From NCBI RefSeq assembly GCF_937920985.1, contig NZ_CALDXR010000058.1, positions 13,669-77,668 of the forward strand: DNA of 64,000 nt, in the 5' to 3' direction. A program made the position numbers and the translations under genes. This DNA is from an uncultured Phascolarctobacterium sp. GTDB lineage: Bacteria > Bacillota > Negativicutes > Acidaminococcales > Acidaminococcaceae. The notes beneath the pieces were generated by a model. The model worked only from the letters and a program-made list of their open reading frames with translations. It did not search any database and was not told where the DNA came from. Below, piece by piece: positions 43,942 through 52,932 of the stretch (position 1 is the first letter of the stretch; the number at the start of each line of letters is the position of its first letter).

Positions 43942-43956
43942 TAAGAGGGAATACAG

Positions 43957-45027
43957 ATGGATATTAAACCGGAAAACCTGATTTCACTATTGCAACAGCA
44001 TAAGCCGCTGCCGCAGGCGCAGGTACTGCTTTTGTGCGGCGAGGAGGATTACTACCGCAACAGCATTATTGCCGCGCTGCCGGAATATGTTTTTGGCGAT
44101 ACGCCGGAGGCTGACCGCGAAATAACGGTTTTTGACAAGGACACCAATTTGTCCGGGCTGCAGGCGGCCGTCAACAGCTATCCCTTCTTCTGCGGAAAAT
44201 CGCTGATTTTCCTGAAGGACGAAAAGCTGTGGGCAGCAAAGCCTGCCAAAGCAAATAGCGCTGCAGATGCGCAGGATGATACGGATTCCAAGAAAATGGA
44301 GCAGCTGGCGGCGATTGTCAGTGACGTGCCGGATTACTGCCTGTTGGTTATCAGCAGCAAAAAAATGGATAAGCGGACCAAGCTGTATAAGCAGCTCAGA
44401 GCAAGCGCGCTGATTTGTCCGTGTGAGCGCATTAAGGAAAGAGATCTTGATGATTGGCTGTATGCGCAGGCGGCAGCATACGGCGCGCATTTTACCAGAG
44501 ATGCTTTGGCCGCCATCAGCGAATATATTGAGCCAGTAAAGGAAGAAATTCCGCTGGATTTGCTGCAGCAGGAAATCAGTAAGCTGGCAATTTATGCCGC
44601 AGGACGCAGGGAATGGACGGAAGAGGATGTACTGAATGTTTTCGCATTGCTGCCAAATGCTTCATCTTTTGCGCTGACCAATTATATTATGGCAGGCAAG
44701 CTGAAGCAGTGCCTGGAGCTGTTGGCGAGCGAACGCAAGCACGGAACCTATATCCTGCCGCTCAGTGCAACTGTCGCATTTAAGCTGCGTCAGGTGCTGC
44801 GCTATCTGGAGCTGAAGCGCAGAGGCTACGACCAGAAGGGCATTATGGAGGAGCTGGGGATGCGCAGCCCATATGCCTACAGATTTTTGGAGCGCGACAG
44901 CAGGCGCTTTGATGAAAAGCGTCTGACGGAAGCACTGCTGGGGTTATCAGATATGAATATCAAGCTGCGTCAGGGAGGACGCGGCTACGAAAAGCTGGAG
45001 GAAATTCTTGTCCGCCTGCTTGCCTGA
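43957..45027 (+). CDS. holA: DNA polymerase III delta subunit
   Basis: The 356-residue protein loads the sliding clamp as part of the clamp loader. It has the HolA N-terminal AAA+-like fold (QVLLLCGEEDYYRNSIIAAL), the segment DYCLLVISSKKMDKRTKLYK and the C-terminal collar domain (FKLRQVLRYLELKRRGYDQK). comEC-holA is a common neighbourhood in Firmicutes; here the XRE gene is wedged between. GAGGG precedes the ATG by 8 bases. Confidence 0.93.
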   Translation: MDIKPENLISLLQQHKPLPQAQVLLLCGEEDYYRNSIIAALPEYVFGDTPEADREITVFDKDTNLSGLQAAVNSYPFFCGKSLIFLKDEKLWAAKPAKANSAADAQDDTDSKKMEQLAAIVSDVPDYCLLVISSKKMDKRTKLYKQLRASALICPCERIKERDLDDWLYAQAAAYGAHFTRDALAAISEYIEPVKEEIPLDLLQQEISKLAIYAAGRREWTEEDVLNVFALLPNASSFALTNYIMAGKLKQCLELLASERKHGTYILPLSATVAFKLRQVLRYLELKRRGYDQKGIMEELGMRSPYAYRFLERDSRRFDEKRLTEALLGLSDMNIKLRQGGRGYEKLEEILVRLLA

Positions 45028-45051
45028 CAGCTCATTATCAGAAATTAAAGC

Positions 45052-45081
45052 TGGACAAAAGCACTTGATGTCTGCTATAAT
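45052..45081 (+). promoter_or_regulatory. Promoter of the glutamine synthetase leader
   Basis: TGGACA-18 bp-TATAAT, placed upstream of a terminator-like hairpin, so transcripts from here must pass it to reach the gene at 45245. Confidence 0.6.
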
Positions 45082-45097
45082 AATAAGACAGTCAACG

Positions 45098-45152
45098 AGG
45101 ACTTTTTTGAGTAAGGAAGTAGTATGTCCATGCTTAAAAAGGTCCTTTTTCG
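45098..45152 (+). promoter_or_regulatory. Attenuator-like hairpin in the glutamine synthetase leader
   Basis: AGGACTTTTTTGAG pairs with CTTAAAAAGGTCCT and is followed by TTTTTCG. A second stem TGCAGAAAA / TTTTCTGCA follows at 45160-45190. A 26-codon frame (45124-45204, MSMLKKVLFRLS...) with AAGGAAG upstream starts within the first hairpin and could be a leader peptide. Transcription or translation-coupled attenuation is suggested, but the signal is unknown. Confidence 0.5.
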
Positions 45153-45244
45153 TTTATCTTGCAGAAAATATGTAGGGAGCATTTTTCTGCAGCATGATAA
45201 TTAGGGAGTATTGAGAAAGGAGGCAGCCTTGAGCTGCACTGATC

Positions 45245-47152
45245 ATGAACAACAAAGATTTACTGTACGTAATTAAACCTGAAGAACAAAACGAAAGCAC
45301 TCTGCGTGAGCTTCTGACTCTGCATCCGGAGATTCAGTTTGTATCTCTGATGGGTGTGGATTTTGCCGGTAATGATACCGACGAAAAAATTCCGATGAAA
45401 ATTTTCCTTGAGGATATCGACGGCTTTTTGGCAGGCAGCGCAGCACAGACTGACGGCTCCTCCGTTGTGCTGACAGGTATTGCTACTCTGAACGATGCGC
45501 GCGTTGATATGAAGGTTGATAAAACCGTTAACTGGTTCGTTGATTATAATTATGAGCATTTTGATGCAGAAAGCGGTCGCATGATCGGTACTCTGCGCAT
45601 TCCCTGCTATCTGATTCACAACGGCAATCATGTTGATTCCCGTTCTATTTTGAATGATACTCTGGCTTATGTAGAAAAAGAGATTATGGATTTGTTTGCT
45701 AAGCATCCGGTAATTGCAGGTCTGGAGCATGTAAATCCTGCTGAGATTGAAAAGCTGCTCTTCACCAGTGCTACTGAGCTGGAATTTTGGGTAAAAACTC
45801 CGCGTGAGGACGCACCGCTGGAGGCTCTGAGCTCCTCTCAGGTAATGCAGGAGCAATACTGGCAGCGTACCCGCGGCAATGTGCGTACTGCATTGGAGCA
45901 GACTATCCAGACTCTGGAGCTGTACGGTCTGGAGCCGGAAATGGGCCATAAGGAATGTGGCGGCGTTAAAGGTCAGATTGACGGTGCAGGCCATATGACT
46001 CACGTTATGGAGCAGCTGGAGGTTGACTGGAAGTTCAGCAGCGGCGTACAGACTGCAGATAACGAGCTGCTGGCGCGTATCATCGTTAAAGAGATTTTCC
46101 GTATGAACGGTCTTGAAGTTTCCTTCCAGGCTAAACCGATTCCCGGCGTTGCAGGCAGTGGTGAGCATACGCATGTAGGCATTGCCGCAAAAATGAAAAA
46201 CGGCAAGATTGTCAACCTGTTCTCGCCTAAGGATATGCATGAGGATTTCCTGTCCGCTGTCGGCTACGGCGCTCTCATGGGCCTTTTGAAAAACTACGAG
46301 GTAACCAATCCGTTTATCTCCTGCACTATTGACTCTCTGAACCGTCTGAAACCCGGCTTTGAAGCTCCTGTCTGCATTGTAACCAGCCTGGGCCTGAGCC
46401 CGGATAACCCGTCCCGTAACAGAACTATTCTTGCAGGCCTGATCCGCGATTTGGATAACGATAAGGCTACCCGTATTGAAATGCGTTCTCCAAATCCGTA
46501 CACCAATACCTACATCGCCATTGCTGCCTTCTACCTTTCCTGCCTCGATGGTATCAAGGCTTGCGTAGAATCCGGTAAGGACCTGAAGGCTTTGGAAAAG
46601 GAGATTTCCAAGAAGGCCGGCGAAGAGGGTTTCTATCTGGATACCGACCGTCAATACCGTACTGAGGAAGACGTGTTTGAAGATTTCACTGCGGAAGAAC
46701 GCAGCAAGCTGTTCGGTGAACCGCCTGCTACCGTTTGGGAAAATCTCTGCGCCTTCGAAAAATATCCGGAAAAGGTTGCCGTGCTCACCCAAGGCAATAT
46801 CCTGAAGAAGGAATACATCGACTCCTTCATGCAGGGTGCGCTGATTCGCTGGAAGACCGAGCTCTTGACTCGTCTGATTCCGGAAAACTATCAGGCTGTT
46901 ATCGATATGAAACGCTTGCACAATCAGGAAACCTGCACCGACTGTGACCTGGCAATGTGGCGTAAGATCCAGAACCTGCGCGCTAAGCTGGCAAAGGATT
47001 CTTTCGAAGAGAAGAGCATCTTCACTGCTATCCGCAGAGCTGTTGCCGAAGGTGATTATGATACTGTTTCCAAGCTCAAGGTTGAGATGGGAGCAACTAT
47101 GGAAGAGCTTAAGACTCTGTATCACGATTATAAACAAAATATTATTGATTAA
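45245..47152 (+). CDS. glnA: Atypical large glutamine synthetase family protein
   Basis: The 635-residue protein contains a full glutamine synthetase fold: beta-grasp part with DGSSVVLTG (about residue 69), metal/glutamate motif SATELEFW (about 177), GHKECGGVKGQID, and GSGEHTHVG (about 303, ATP site). The last 190 residues are a helical extension ending NIID that common GSI (about 440-470 residues) lacks, and it is shorter than most GSIII. Ammonia assimilation is the likely role; substrate should not be taken as proven. The ribosome site AAAGGAGG is 21 bases from the ATG with a hairpin between (GCAGC / GCTGC, 45223-45237), an unusual start region. Confidence 0.85.
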   Translation: MNNKDLLYVIKPEEQNESTLRELLTLHPEIQFVSLMGVDFAGNDTDEKIPMKIFLEDIDGFLAGSAAQTDGSSVVLTGIATLNDARVDMKVDKTVNWFVDYNYEHFDAESGRMIGTLRIPCYLIHNGNHVDSRSILNDTLAYVEKEIMDLFAKHPVIAGLEHVNPAEIEKLLFTSATELEFWVKTPREDAPLEALSSSQVMQEQYWQRTRGNVRTALEQTIQTLELYGLEPEMGHKECGGVKGQIDGAGHMTHVMEQLEVDWKFSSGVQTADNELLARIIVKEIFRMNGLEVSFQAKPIPGVAGSGEHTHVGIAAKMKNGKIVNLFSPKDMHEDFLSAVGYGALMGLLKNYEVTNPFISCTIDSLNRLKPGFEAPVCIVTSLGLSPDNPSRNRTILAGLIRDLDNDKATRIEMRSPNPYTNTYIAIAAFYLSCLDGIKACVESGKDLKALEKEISKKAGEEGFYLDTDRQYRTEEDVFEDFTAEERSKLFGEPPATVWENLCAFEKYPEKVAVLTQGNILKKEYIDSFMQGALIRWKTELLTRLIPENYQAVIDMKRLHNQETCTDCDLAMWRKIQNLRAKLAKDSFEEKSIFTAIRRAVAEGDYDTVSKLKVEMGATMEELKTLYHDYKQNIID

Positions 47153-47168
47153 TTTAGATGCTTCCTGC

Positions 47169-47205
47169 ATGGCTGCTGTACTTAAAGTGCGGCAGCCATT
47201 TTCGT
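47169..47205 (+). terminator. Terminator of the glutamine synthetase gene
   Basis: ATGGCTGCTG / CGGCAGCCAT stem followed by TTTCG. Confidence 0.75.
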
Positions 47206-47363
47206 TCCAGCCTATGCTAAAGTGCAATTATTGAAAAAATTATGCCTGAAAACTTTCCTTTCAGCTTATTTTTTTGCATGAAACTGTTGAGTTAAACGCT
47301 GTTTTGTGGTAAAATATCAAAGATATATTGACAGTAATATTTTCTGCTGTCCAAAGAAAGGCG

Positions 47364-47810
47364 ATGATAGCTGTGGAGCAGGTCAAGGATGTTCCTGCCT
47401 ATATTCGTCAAATGTACACAGATAATAATTTTATGACTAAATTCGGTGTGCATATTGGTGAGATAAAGTGTGGCAGTGCGGAAGTCAGCATTGACGTTGA
47501 TCCGGCAAAGCATTTTAATCATCGTGACATTTGTCACGGCGGAGTGATGTTGGCCTTGGCAGACTCCGTTCTGGGTGTTACCGGTGCAAGCGTGGGCGCT
47601 GTAGTGGCAACTCTCAATTTCAGCATGAATTTTATCAGAGGTGTCCATGAACCGACTACATTGACGGTACGCAGCCATATTAAGCATGCCGGACATTCTA
47701 CGATGGTTATTGAGGCTGAAATGACAGACAGCGAAAAGCATTTAATTGGGACGATTTTAACAACTATGTTTGTCGTCGACAGATTTAAAGAGATACCCGC
47801 CAAATGGTGA
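47364..47810 (+). CDS. PaaI-type hotdog thioesterase
   Basis: The 148-residue protein is a single hotdog domain with the PaaI signature HRDICHGGVMLALADSVLG, where the His-Gly-Gly-Val loop and Asp act in thioester hydrolysis. It would cleave small acyl-CoAs. It lies 60 bp before an acyl-CoA dehydrogenase, which suggests shared acyl-CoA metabolism. The ATG at 47364 is chosen over a longer upstream frame; the ribosome site (AAAGG) is poor and a GTG three codons later is possible. Confidence 0.82.
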   Translation: MIAVEQVKDVPAYIRQMYTDNNFMTKFGVHIGEIKCGSAEVSIDVDPAKHFNHRDICHGGVMLALADSVLGVTGASVGAVVATLNFSMNFIRGVHEPTTLTVRSHIKHAGHSTMVIEAEMTDSEKHLIGTILTTMFVVDRFKEIPAKW

Positions 47811-47874
47811 GCTTACCTGAGTTGATTTGGAAGGGAAATGACGCGGAAGACCGCTTGATATCAAGGAGGATATG

Positions 47875-49014
47875 ATGGATTTTGCATTAAACGAGGAACA
47901 ATTAGAATTACAGGAAATGGTAAGGGAGTTTGTTGAAAAAGAAATTACTCCTTACGCTGCTGAAATGGATGCAGAAAACCATATGCGTGACGGCCTGATT
48001 GAAAAGGCTAACGAAATGGGCTTGCTGAACGTTATTGTTCCGGAAGAATTAGATGGCCCCGGTCTGGACAGCATTTCTGTTGCTACCATTTATGAAGAGC
48101 TTGGCAAAGGCTGCGCTGGTGTTGCAACCTCTCTGGCTGCTAACAGCCTGGCAACTGTACCTGTTCTGCTGGCTGGTACTGACGAACAAAAGAAAATGTA
48201 TTGCGATATCCTGAACAATGGCGGTCTGGCTGCTTTCGCCCTGACCGAGCCTGGTGCAGGCAGTGATGCAGGCGGCGTTTCTACCCGCGCTGTACACAAT
48301 AAGGAAGAGGGTACTTACACTCTGAACGGCACCAAAATGTTCATCACCAATGGTGCTCTGGCAGAAATCTTCCTGGTATTCGCTAATACCCGTAAAACCG
48401 GCGGTATCCGTGGTTTGACTGCTTTCATCGTTCCGAAAGACACTCCGGGCTTCTCCGTTGGCAAAAAAGAAAACAAAATGGGCATCCGTCCTTCCAATAC
48501 TACCGAGCTGGTTCTGCAAGACGTTGTTATTCCTGAGTCCTATCGCGTAGGCCGCGAAGGCGAAGGCTTCCGTATTGCTATGAACACCTTAGACAGCGCT
48601 CGTCCGTTCGTTGGCGCTGTTTCCGTAGGTATCGCTCAGGCTGCTCTGGACTGCGCTGTTAAATATGCTAAAGAGCGCCGTCAGTTCGGCCAGCCGATTG
48701 CATCCTTCCAAATGGTTCAAGGCATGCTGGCTGACATGGCTATGAAGGTTGAAACTGCTCGCCTCATGGTTCAAAAGGCTTGCTGGATGCGTGACCAGGG
48801 CATGGAATTCTCCAAAGAGGCTGCTATGGCTAAATGCTATGCTGCTGATACTGCTATGCAGGTAACCACCGACGCTGTTCAGGTAATGGGCGGCTACGGC
48901 TACACCAAAGAGTACCCCGTAGAGAAGATGATGCGTGACGCTAAAATCATGCAAATCTACGAAGGCACCAACCAAATCCAACGTCTGGTTATTGCCAACA
49001 AGCTGTTATACTAA
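47875..49014 (+). CDS. Acyl-CoA dehydrogenase (short-chain type)
   Basis: The 379-residue flavoprotein shows the ACAD layout: N-terminal helices, FAD region (AFALTEPGAGSDAGGVSTRA, NGTKMFITNGALAEIF) and C-terminal helices with the catalytic Glu in YEGTNQIQ (about residue 362). Length and motifs match butyryl-CoA dehydrogenases of anaerobic Firmicutes, but etfAB genes, usual partners, are not here. Codon use favours GCT, GTT and CTG as in highly expressed genes. The second ATG (47875) has AGGAGG at better spacing. Confidence 0.92.
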   Translation: MDFALNEEQLELQEMVREFVEKEITPYAAEMDAENHMRDGLIEKANEMGLLNVIVPEELDGPGLDSISVATIYEELGKGCAGVATSLAANSLATVPVLLAGTDEQKKMYCDILNNGGLAAFALTEPGAGSDAGGVSTRAVHNKEEGTYTLNGTKMFITNGALAEIFLVFANTRKTGGIRGLTAFIVPKDTPGFSVGKKENKMGIRPSNTTELVLQDVVIPESYRVGREGEGFRIAMNTLDSARPFVGAVSVGIAQAALDCAVKYAKERRQFGQPIASFQMVQGMLADMAMKVETARLMVQKACWMRDQGMEFSKEAAMAKCYAADTAMQVTTDAVQVMGGYGYTKEYPVEKMMRDAKIMQIYEGTNQIQRLVIANKLLY

Positions 49015-49042
49015 TAGCTATCATAACGAAGATAAATTTATC

Positions 49043-49080
49043 GAGAGCTGCTGCACTTTTGTGCGGCAGCTCTTTGTTGT
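49043..49080 (+). terminator. Terminator of the acyl-CoA dehydrogenase gene
   Basis: The 13-bp stem AGAGCTGCTGCAC / GTGCGGCAGCTCT with TTTT loop and T-rich tail. Confidence 0.85.
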
Positions 49081-49201
49081 TTTTATTCGTGACAATGGTT
49101 TACACGTATGCTAAAATATAAGGATAAAGAGCTTTTAAAGCATAATAAAAAGCAGAATCTTTGCCACAAATCATTTTGCTGAGAATTGGGGGGCAAATAA
49201 A

Positions 49202-49903
49202 TTGTTAGCTGATAATTTAAAGCAGGTTCAGGAGCAGATAGCGTCTGCTTTGGACCAGCGTAAAAATAAAGACCTGCTCACAGGAGATAAGGTAACACTG
49301 GTGGCGGTGACGAAAAATCATCCGCCTGAAATTATTACCGATATCGAAGCCTTGGGCATTGCCAATGTAGGCGAAAACCGCGTGCAGGAGGCCAAGCATA
49401 AGCAGGAGGCCTTGGGTAAGCATGGCTACTGGCATCTTATCGGCCATCTGCAGACGAATAAGGCACGCCAGGCTGTTGCCTTGTTTGACCTTATTGAATC
49501 GGTAGACAGCGAGCATTTGCTGGCTGCGATTGACAAAGAGGCGGAACGCATCGGTAAGGTGCAGGATATCCTTTTGCAGCTGAATATTGCCCACGAGGAG
49601 CAAAAGTCCGGCCTTGATAAAGAGGATTATCTGGCGCTGCTGCCGAAGCTGCCCGAATACAAGCATGTGCGTTTGCGTGGCCTGATGGTCATTGCCCAAA
49701 AATGCGAGGACGTAGAAGCAACCAGACCTGTGTTTGCTGCCGGTTACCGTGCCTTTGCCCGCTTAAAGCACCAGTATCCTCAGGTTGATATCCTCTCCAT
49801 GGGCATGAGCAATGATTACGCAGTTGCTGTTGAGGAAGGCGCTAATATTGTGCGTGTGGGCACAGCCTTGTTCGGCCAACGTGATTATAGCCTGAAATTT
49901 TAA
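49202..49903 (+). CDS. yggS: PLP homeostasis protein YggS/YlmE
   Basis: The 233-residue protein is the single-domain PLP-binding fold type III barrel. The PLP Lys lies in LVAVTKNHP (about residue 37); GENRVQEAKHK, WHLIGHLQTNK and SMGMSNDYAVAVEEGANIVR are family signatures. It buffers pyridoxal phosphate and affects amino-acid pools. It starts with TTG after GGGGGG and opens the division cluster yggS-sepF-proC-ylmH-divIVA. Confidence 0.94.
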   Translation: MLADNLKQVQEQIASALDQRKNKDLLTGDKVTLVAVTKNHPPEIITDIEALGIANVGENRVQEAKHKQEALGKHGYWHLIGHLQTNKARQAVALFDLIESVDSEHLLAAIDKEAERIGKVQDILLQLNIAHEEQKSGLDKEDYLALLPKLPEYKHVRLRGLMVIAQKCEDVEATRPVFAAGYRAFARLKHQYPQVDILSMGMSNDYAVAVEEGANIVRVGTALFGQRDYSLKF

Positions 49904-49926
49904 ACATAGAGAAGGTTGGTGACGTA

Positions 49927-50493
49927 ATGAAAATTATTGATAAAATCATGAATTCCTTAAGCCTTTACGACGATGATGATGAAATCATTGAAGAGGAAGT
50001 TGAAGAGAAGCCTGCTAAGAATGAACCGGAGCCTGCGAAGCCTAAGAAGCGTTTCTTCGGCAGCAAGGAAACACCTGCTGCTGCGCCTGCAGAAGAGCCT
50101 AAGCGCGAACGTAAATCTATTTTGAGCTTCAAGAAAAGTGCTGAGAAGGATGCACCGGCTAAAAATGATAAGATGGGCAGCAAAACTATTAATATGCCGA
50201 TTGCTGACAAGCTGATGACAGTTGTGTTGCTGGAGCCTGTTGATTTCAATGATTCTCCGAAGATTGCCGATTACCTGCGAGATAATCAGACTGTAGTTGT
50301 TAATTATGATAAGACAGATAATGTTGTTGCCAAGCGCATGACAGATTTTGTCAGCGGTACTGTTTATGCCATTGGCGGCAGTATGAAAAAGCTGGGACGC
50401 AATATTATCATCTGCGCTCCGAAAAATGTAGATATAGATGCTGATGACGAGCACGAATATAATGAGAGGGGAAATAAACCATGGGAGAAATAG
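49927..50493 (+). CDS. sepF: Cell-division protein SepF
   Basis: SepF tethers FtsZ to the membrane and shapes the septum. The 188-residue protein has an N-terminal amphipathic membrane helix (MKIIDKIMNSLSLYDDDDE), a long Pro/Ala/Lys-rich linker and the C-terminal SepF core (NMPIADKLMTVVLLEPVDFN, VVVNYDKTDNVVAKRMTDF, YAIGGSMKKLGRNIIICAP). Its last 13 bp overlap proC. The position between yggS and ylmH is classical. Confidence 0.94.
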   Translation: MKIIDKIMNSLSLYDDDDEIIEEEVEEKPAKNEPEPAKPKKRFFGSKETPAAAPAEEPKRERKSILSFKKSAEKDAPAKNDKMGSKTINMPIADKLMTVVLLEPVDFNDSPKIADYLRDNQTVVVNYDKTDNVVAKRMTDFVSGTVYAIGGSMKKLGRNIIICAPKNVDIDADDEHEYNERGNKPWEK

Positions 50494-51302
50494 CAGTAAA
50501 GAAAATTGCTTTTATTGGCGGCGGCGCTATGGCCAAGGCTATTATCAAGGGTATTCTTGGCGGTGGCCTGATTGCACCGGAAATGATTACTGTGGGTGAA
50601 CCGACTGAGGCACATGCGCGCAGTCTGCATGAAGCATACGGCGTAAATGTTACGACTGATAATAAGGAAGCAGTGAAGGATGCTGATCTGGTAATCTTTG
50701 CTGTAAAGCCTCAGGTGGCACCGGTGGCGTTGGTGCCCGAGCTGATGGCTGCGATGAAAAAGGATGCTTGGGTGCTTTCCATCATGGGCAGTGTAACGCT
50801 TGCGCAGCTGCATGCTTATGCTCCGGGGTTCCCCGTAGTCCGCACAATGCCGAACACGCCGCTGGCAGCAGGCGCCGGCATGACCGCCATCTGCTGTGAT
50901 GAGGCGGTAACCGAGCCGATGAAGCAGACTGCGGCAGCAATTTTCAGCAGCTGCGGCGAGATAGAATTTGTAGATGAGAAAGCATTGCAGGCGATTACCG
51001 CTATTTCCGGCTGCGGACCTGGCTATTGCTTTGTGATTATCGATGCACTGGCTGACGCAGGCGTGCGTGCCGGTCTGCCGCGTGCGCTGGCTATTAAGCT
51101 GGCCGCACAGACAATGGCAGGTAGTGGCAAGCTGTGCGTAGAAAGCGGCTTGCATCCGGCACAGCTGCGCGACCAGGTAACAAGCCCCGGCGGAACGACT
51201 ATTGCCGGTATCCATGCCTTGGAAAATCATGGCGTGCGCGGTGCTTTTTATGATGCAGTGCAGGCAGTGCTGCAACGAGATAAGGAATTACAGGGGAAAT
51301 AA
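50481..51302 (+). CDS. proC: Pyrroline-5-carboxylate reductase
   Basis: ProC makes proline from pyrroline-5-carboxylate with NAD(P)H. The 273-residue protein has a Rossmann start (KIAFIGGGAMAKAIIKGIL), VRTMPNTPLAAGAG and the C-terminal signature LRDQVTSPGGTTIAGIHALE. It starts inside the end of sepF with GAGAGGGG upstream. It takes the slot where ylmG (YggT) often lies in this cluster. Confidence 0.95.
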   Translation: MGEIAVKKIAFIGGGAMAKAIIKGILGGGLIAPEMITVGEPTEAHARSLHEAYGVNVTTDNKEAVKDADLVIFAVKPQVAPVALVPELMAAMKKDAWVLSIMGSVTLAQLHAYAPGFPVVRTMPNTPLAAGAGMTAICCDEAVTEPMKQTAAAIFSSCGEIEFVDEKALQAITAISGCGPGYCFVIIDALADAGVRAGLPRALAIKLAAQTMAGSGKLCVESGLHPAQLRDQVTSPGGTTIAGIHALENHGVRGAFYDAVQAVLQRDKELQGK

Positions 51303-51305
51303 TTT

Positions 51306-52091
51306 ATGGCAGACAGAGAAAAAATTCTGCGTTACTTCAAAGCCGGCGGTGACGAGCAGCTGGCGGCCAAGCTGTTGGACTTGGCCGAGGGCGCCAATAA
51401 ATCACGCAAATTCCGTGTGAGCGAGTTTCTTGATCCTCATGCCTATAACGTTGCGGAAATTATTGCGGCGAACTACGAAAATGTGCGTCTGGAAAGCGAC
51501 GGCGGCTTCAGTAATGCCGAAAGGGTGAAGGCTGCCTTTGTTGCCGATGATTTTTACGGTCAGCCGGATTTCGGCATGGCCTATTTTCTGGCGGCCTGGG
51601 ATAAGCGCTATTATGATTTGTCGCACCGCGATATTCTGGGTGCGTTTATGGGCACGGGCTGCAAGCGCGAGGCCTTGGGTGATATCGTTTTTGTGCCCGA
51701 GGGTGCGCAGTTCGTGGTAGAAAAATCGCTGGTAAATTATCTTACCGGCAATCTGACGCAGATCGGTTCTGCGCCGGTAACGCTTACGGAAATTCCCCGC
51801 GAGGAATTGCTGCAGAAGGAAGAAAAGGTTAAGCTGATTAACGCGACAGTCGCTGATTTGCGCCTTGATGCCGTGGCAGCGGCAGGCTACGGCGTCAGCC
51901 GCAGCCGTATGGCGGATGAAATCAAAAGCCTGAATGTCAAGGTAAACTGGAAAGAAGCCAAAAAGGCAGCACAGCCGGTGAACGAGGGCGATGTAATTTC
52001 CTTCCGCGGCCGTGGACGAGTAGAGATTGAGGAAATCCGCGGCACTACTAAAAAAGGACGCATCAGCGTAACGCTGAAGCGTTATATCTAG
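51306..52091 (+). CDS. ylmH: YlmH-like S4-domain RNA-binding protein
   Basis: The 261-residue protein has the YlmH N-terminal domain (YLAAWDKRYYDLSHRDILGA, KREALGDIVFVPEGAQFVV) and a C-terminal S4 RNA-binding domain (LRLDAVAAAGYGVSRSRMAD, VNEGDVISFRGRGRVEIEE). YlmH proteins act in rescue of stalled large ribosomal subunits and lie in the division cluster. It starts 3 bp after proC and is followed closely by divIVA. Confidence 0.92.
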   Translation: MADREKILRYFKAGGDEQLAAKLLDLAEGANKSRKFRVSEFLDPHAYNVAEIIAANYENVRLESDGGFSNAERVKAAFVADDFYGQPDFGMAYFLAAWDKRYYDLSHRDILGAFMGTGCKREALGDIVFVPEGAQFVVEKSLVNYLTGNLTQIGSAPVTLTEIPREELLQKEEKVKLINATVADLRLDAVAAAGYGVSRSRMADEIKSLNVKVNWKEAKKAAQPVNEGDVISFRGRGRVEIEEIRGTTKKGRISVTLKRYI

Positions 52092-52102
52092 GAGGATAAA
52101 CC

Positions 52103-52921
52103 ATGCTTAATCCGGAGGATTTAAAGAAAAAAACTTTTACCAAGGGTTTTCGTGGCTATGAGGTAGAAGAGGTAGACAAGTTTCTTGCCAAGCTGATTAA
52201 GGAATACGAATACCTTTATCTGGATAACCTGGAGCAGAAGGAAACTATCGAGCGCGTCAGCTCCAAGCTGGAATATTATCAGCAGATGGAGGCTACCATG
52301 CAGAGCACTCTGGCGGTGGCGCAGGAAACTGCTGACGAGGTGAAGAACGCCAGCGAAAAGAAGGCGGCGCTGCTGGAGAAGGAAACGGCAGTGAAGTGCG
52401 AGCAGCAGCTGAGCGAAGCGAAGGCTGCGGCGCAGAAGCTGCATGATGATACCATGGCGCATGCTGAGAATTTGTATAATCAGACAAAGAACAAAACCGA
52501 TAACATGCTGCAGGCAGCGATGGCTGAATGCAATAAGCTGCGCGAGGAGGCTAAGGCTTATGCAGATAAGCTGCGCAGCAGTGCCGAGGTAGATGCAGAA
52601 AAGATGCGTGTTACTACCGAGGATGTCTGCAAGAAGCGTGCCAACAGCGCTGCCAGTGAGGCTAACAAGCTGCTGGAGGACGCACGCAGTGAAGCCGGCA
52701 AGATGATGCTGGATGCCAATACTAAATATCGTAAACTGGTGGGAGATGCCGAGGAGCGCAGCCGTAAAATTATTTTTGAGGCTGACGCCAAGGCTGCTAT
52801 GGCCGAACAGGCTTATAACGAGCAGGTGAAAAAGGCGGCGCTGCATCGTAAAAATATGCTGCATCTGTTGGAAACGCAGGTTGAGCTGCTTAAAAACTAT
52901 GCCAGTCATAACGAAGAATAG
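52103..52921 (+). CDS. divIVA: DivIVA-family cell-division/polarity protein
   Basis: The 272-residue protein starts with the DivIVA membrane-binding domain (TKGFRGYEVEEVDKFLAKLI), followed by an almost unbroken Ala/Glu/Lys coiled coil (about residues 30-265). DivIVA proteins gather at curved membranes of septa and poles. It is longer than Bacillus DivIVA (164 residues) because of the long coil. AGGAGG precedes the ATG. Confidence 0.93.
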   Translation: MLNPEDLKKKTFTKGFRGYEVEEVDKFLAKLIKEYEYLYLDNLEQKETIERVSSKLEYYQQMEATMQSTLAVAQETADEVKNASEKKAALLEKETAVKCEQQLSEAKAAAQKLHDDTMAHAENLYNQTKNKTDNMLQAAMAECNKLREEAKAYADKLRSSAEVDAEKMRVTTEDVCKKRANSAASEANKLLEDARSEAGKMMLDANTKYRKLVGDAEERSRKIIFEADAKAAMAEQAYNEQVKKAALHRKNMLHLLETQVELLKNYASHNEE

Positions 52922-52932
52922 TCGGAGGCTGA

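Noticed and set aside
43648..45027. A toxin gene paired with the XRE antitoxin-like gene
   Set aside because: The downstream gene is clearly holA and upstream is comEC; no short toxin frame fits between them.
45098..45130. GGAAGTAG in the glutamine synthetase leader, which recalls the core of glutamine riboswitches
   Set aside because: The surrounding pseudoknot and other conserved stretches of the glnA/downstream-peptide RNAs are not visible, so the match is probably chance.
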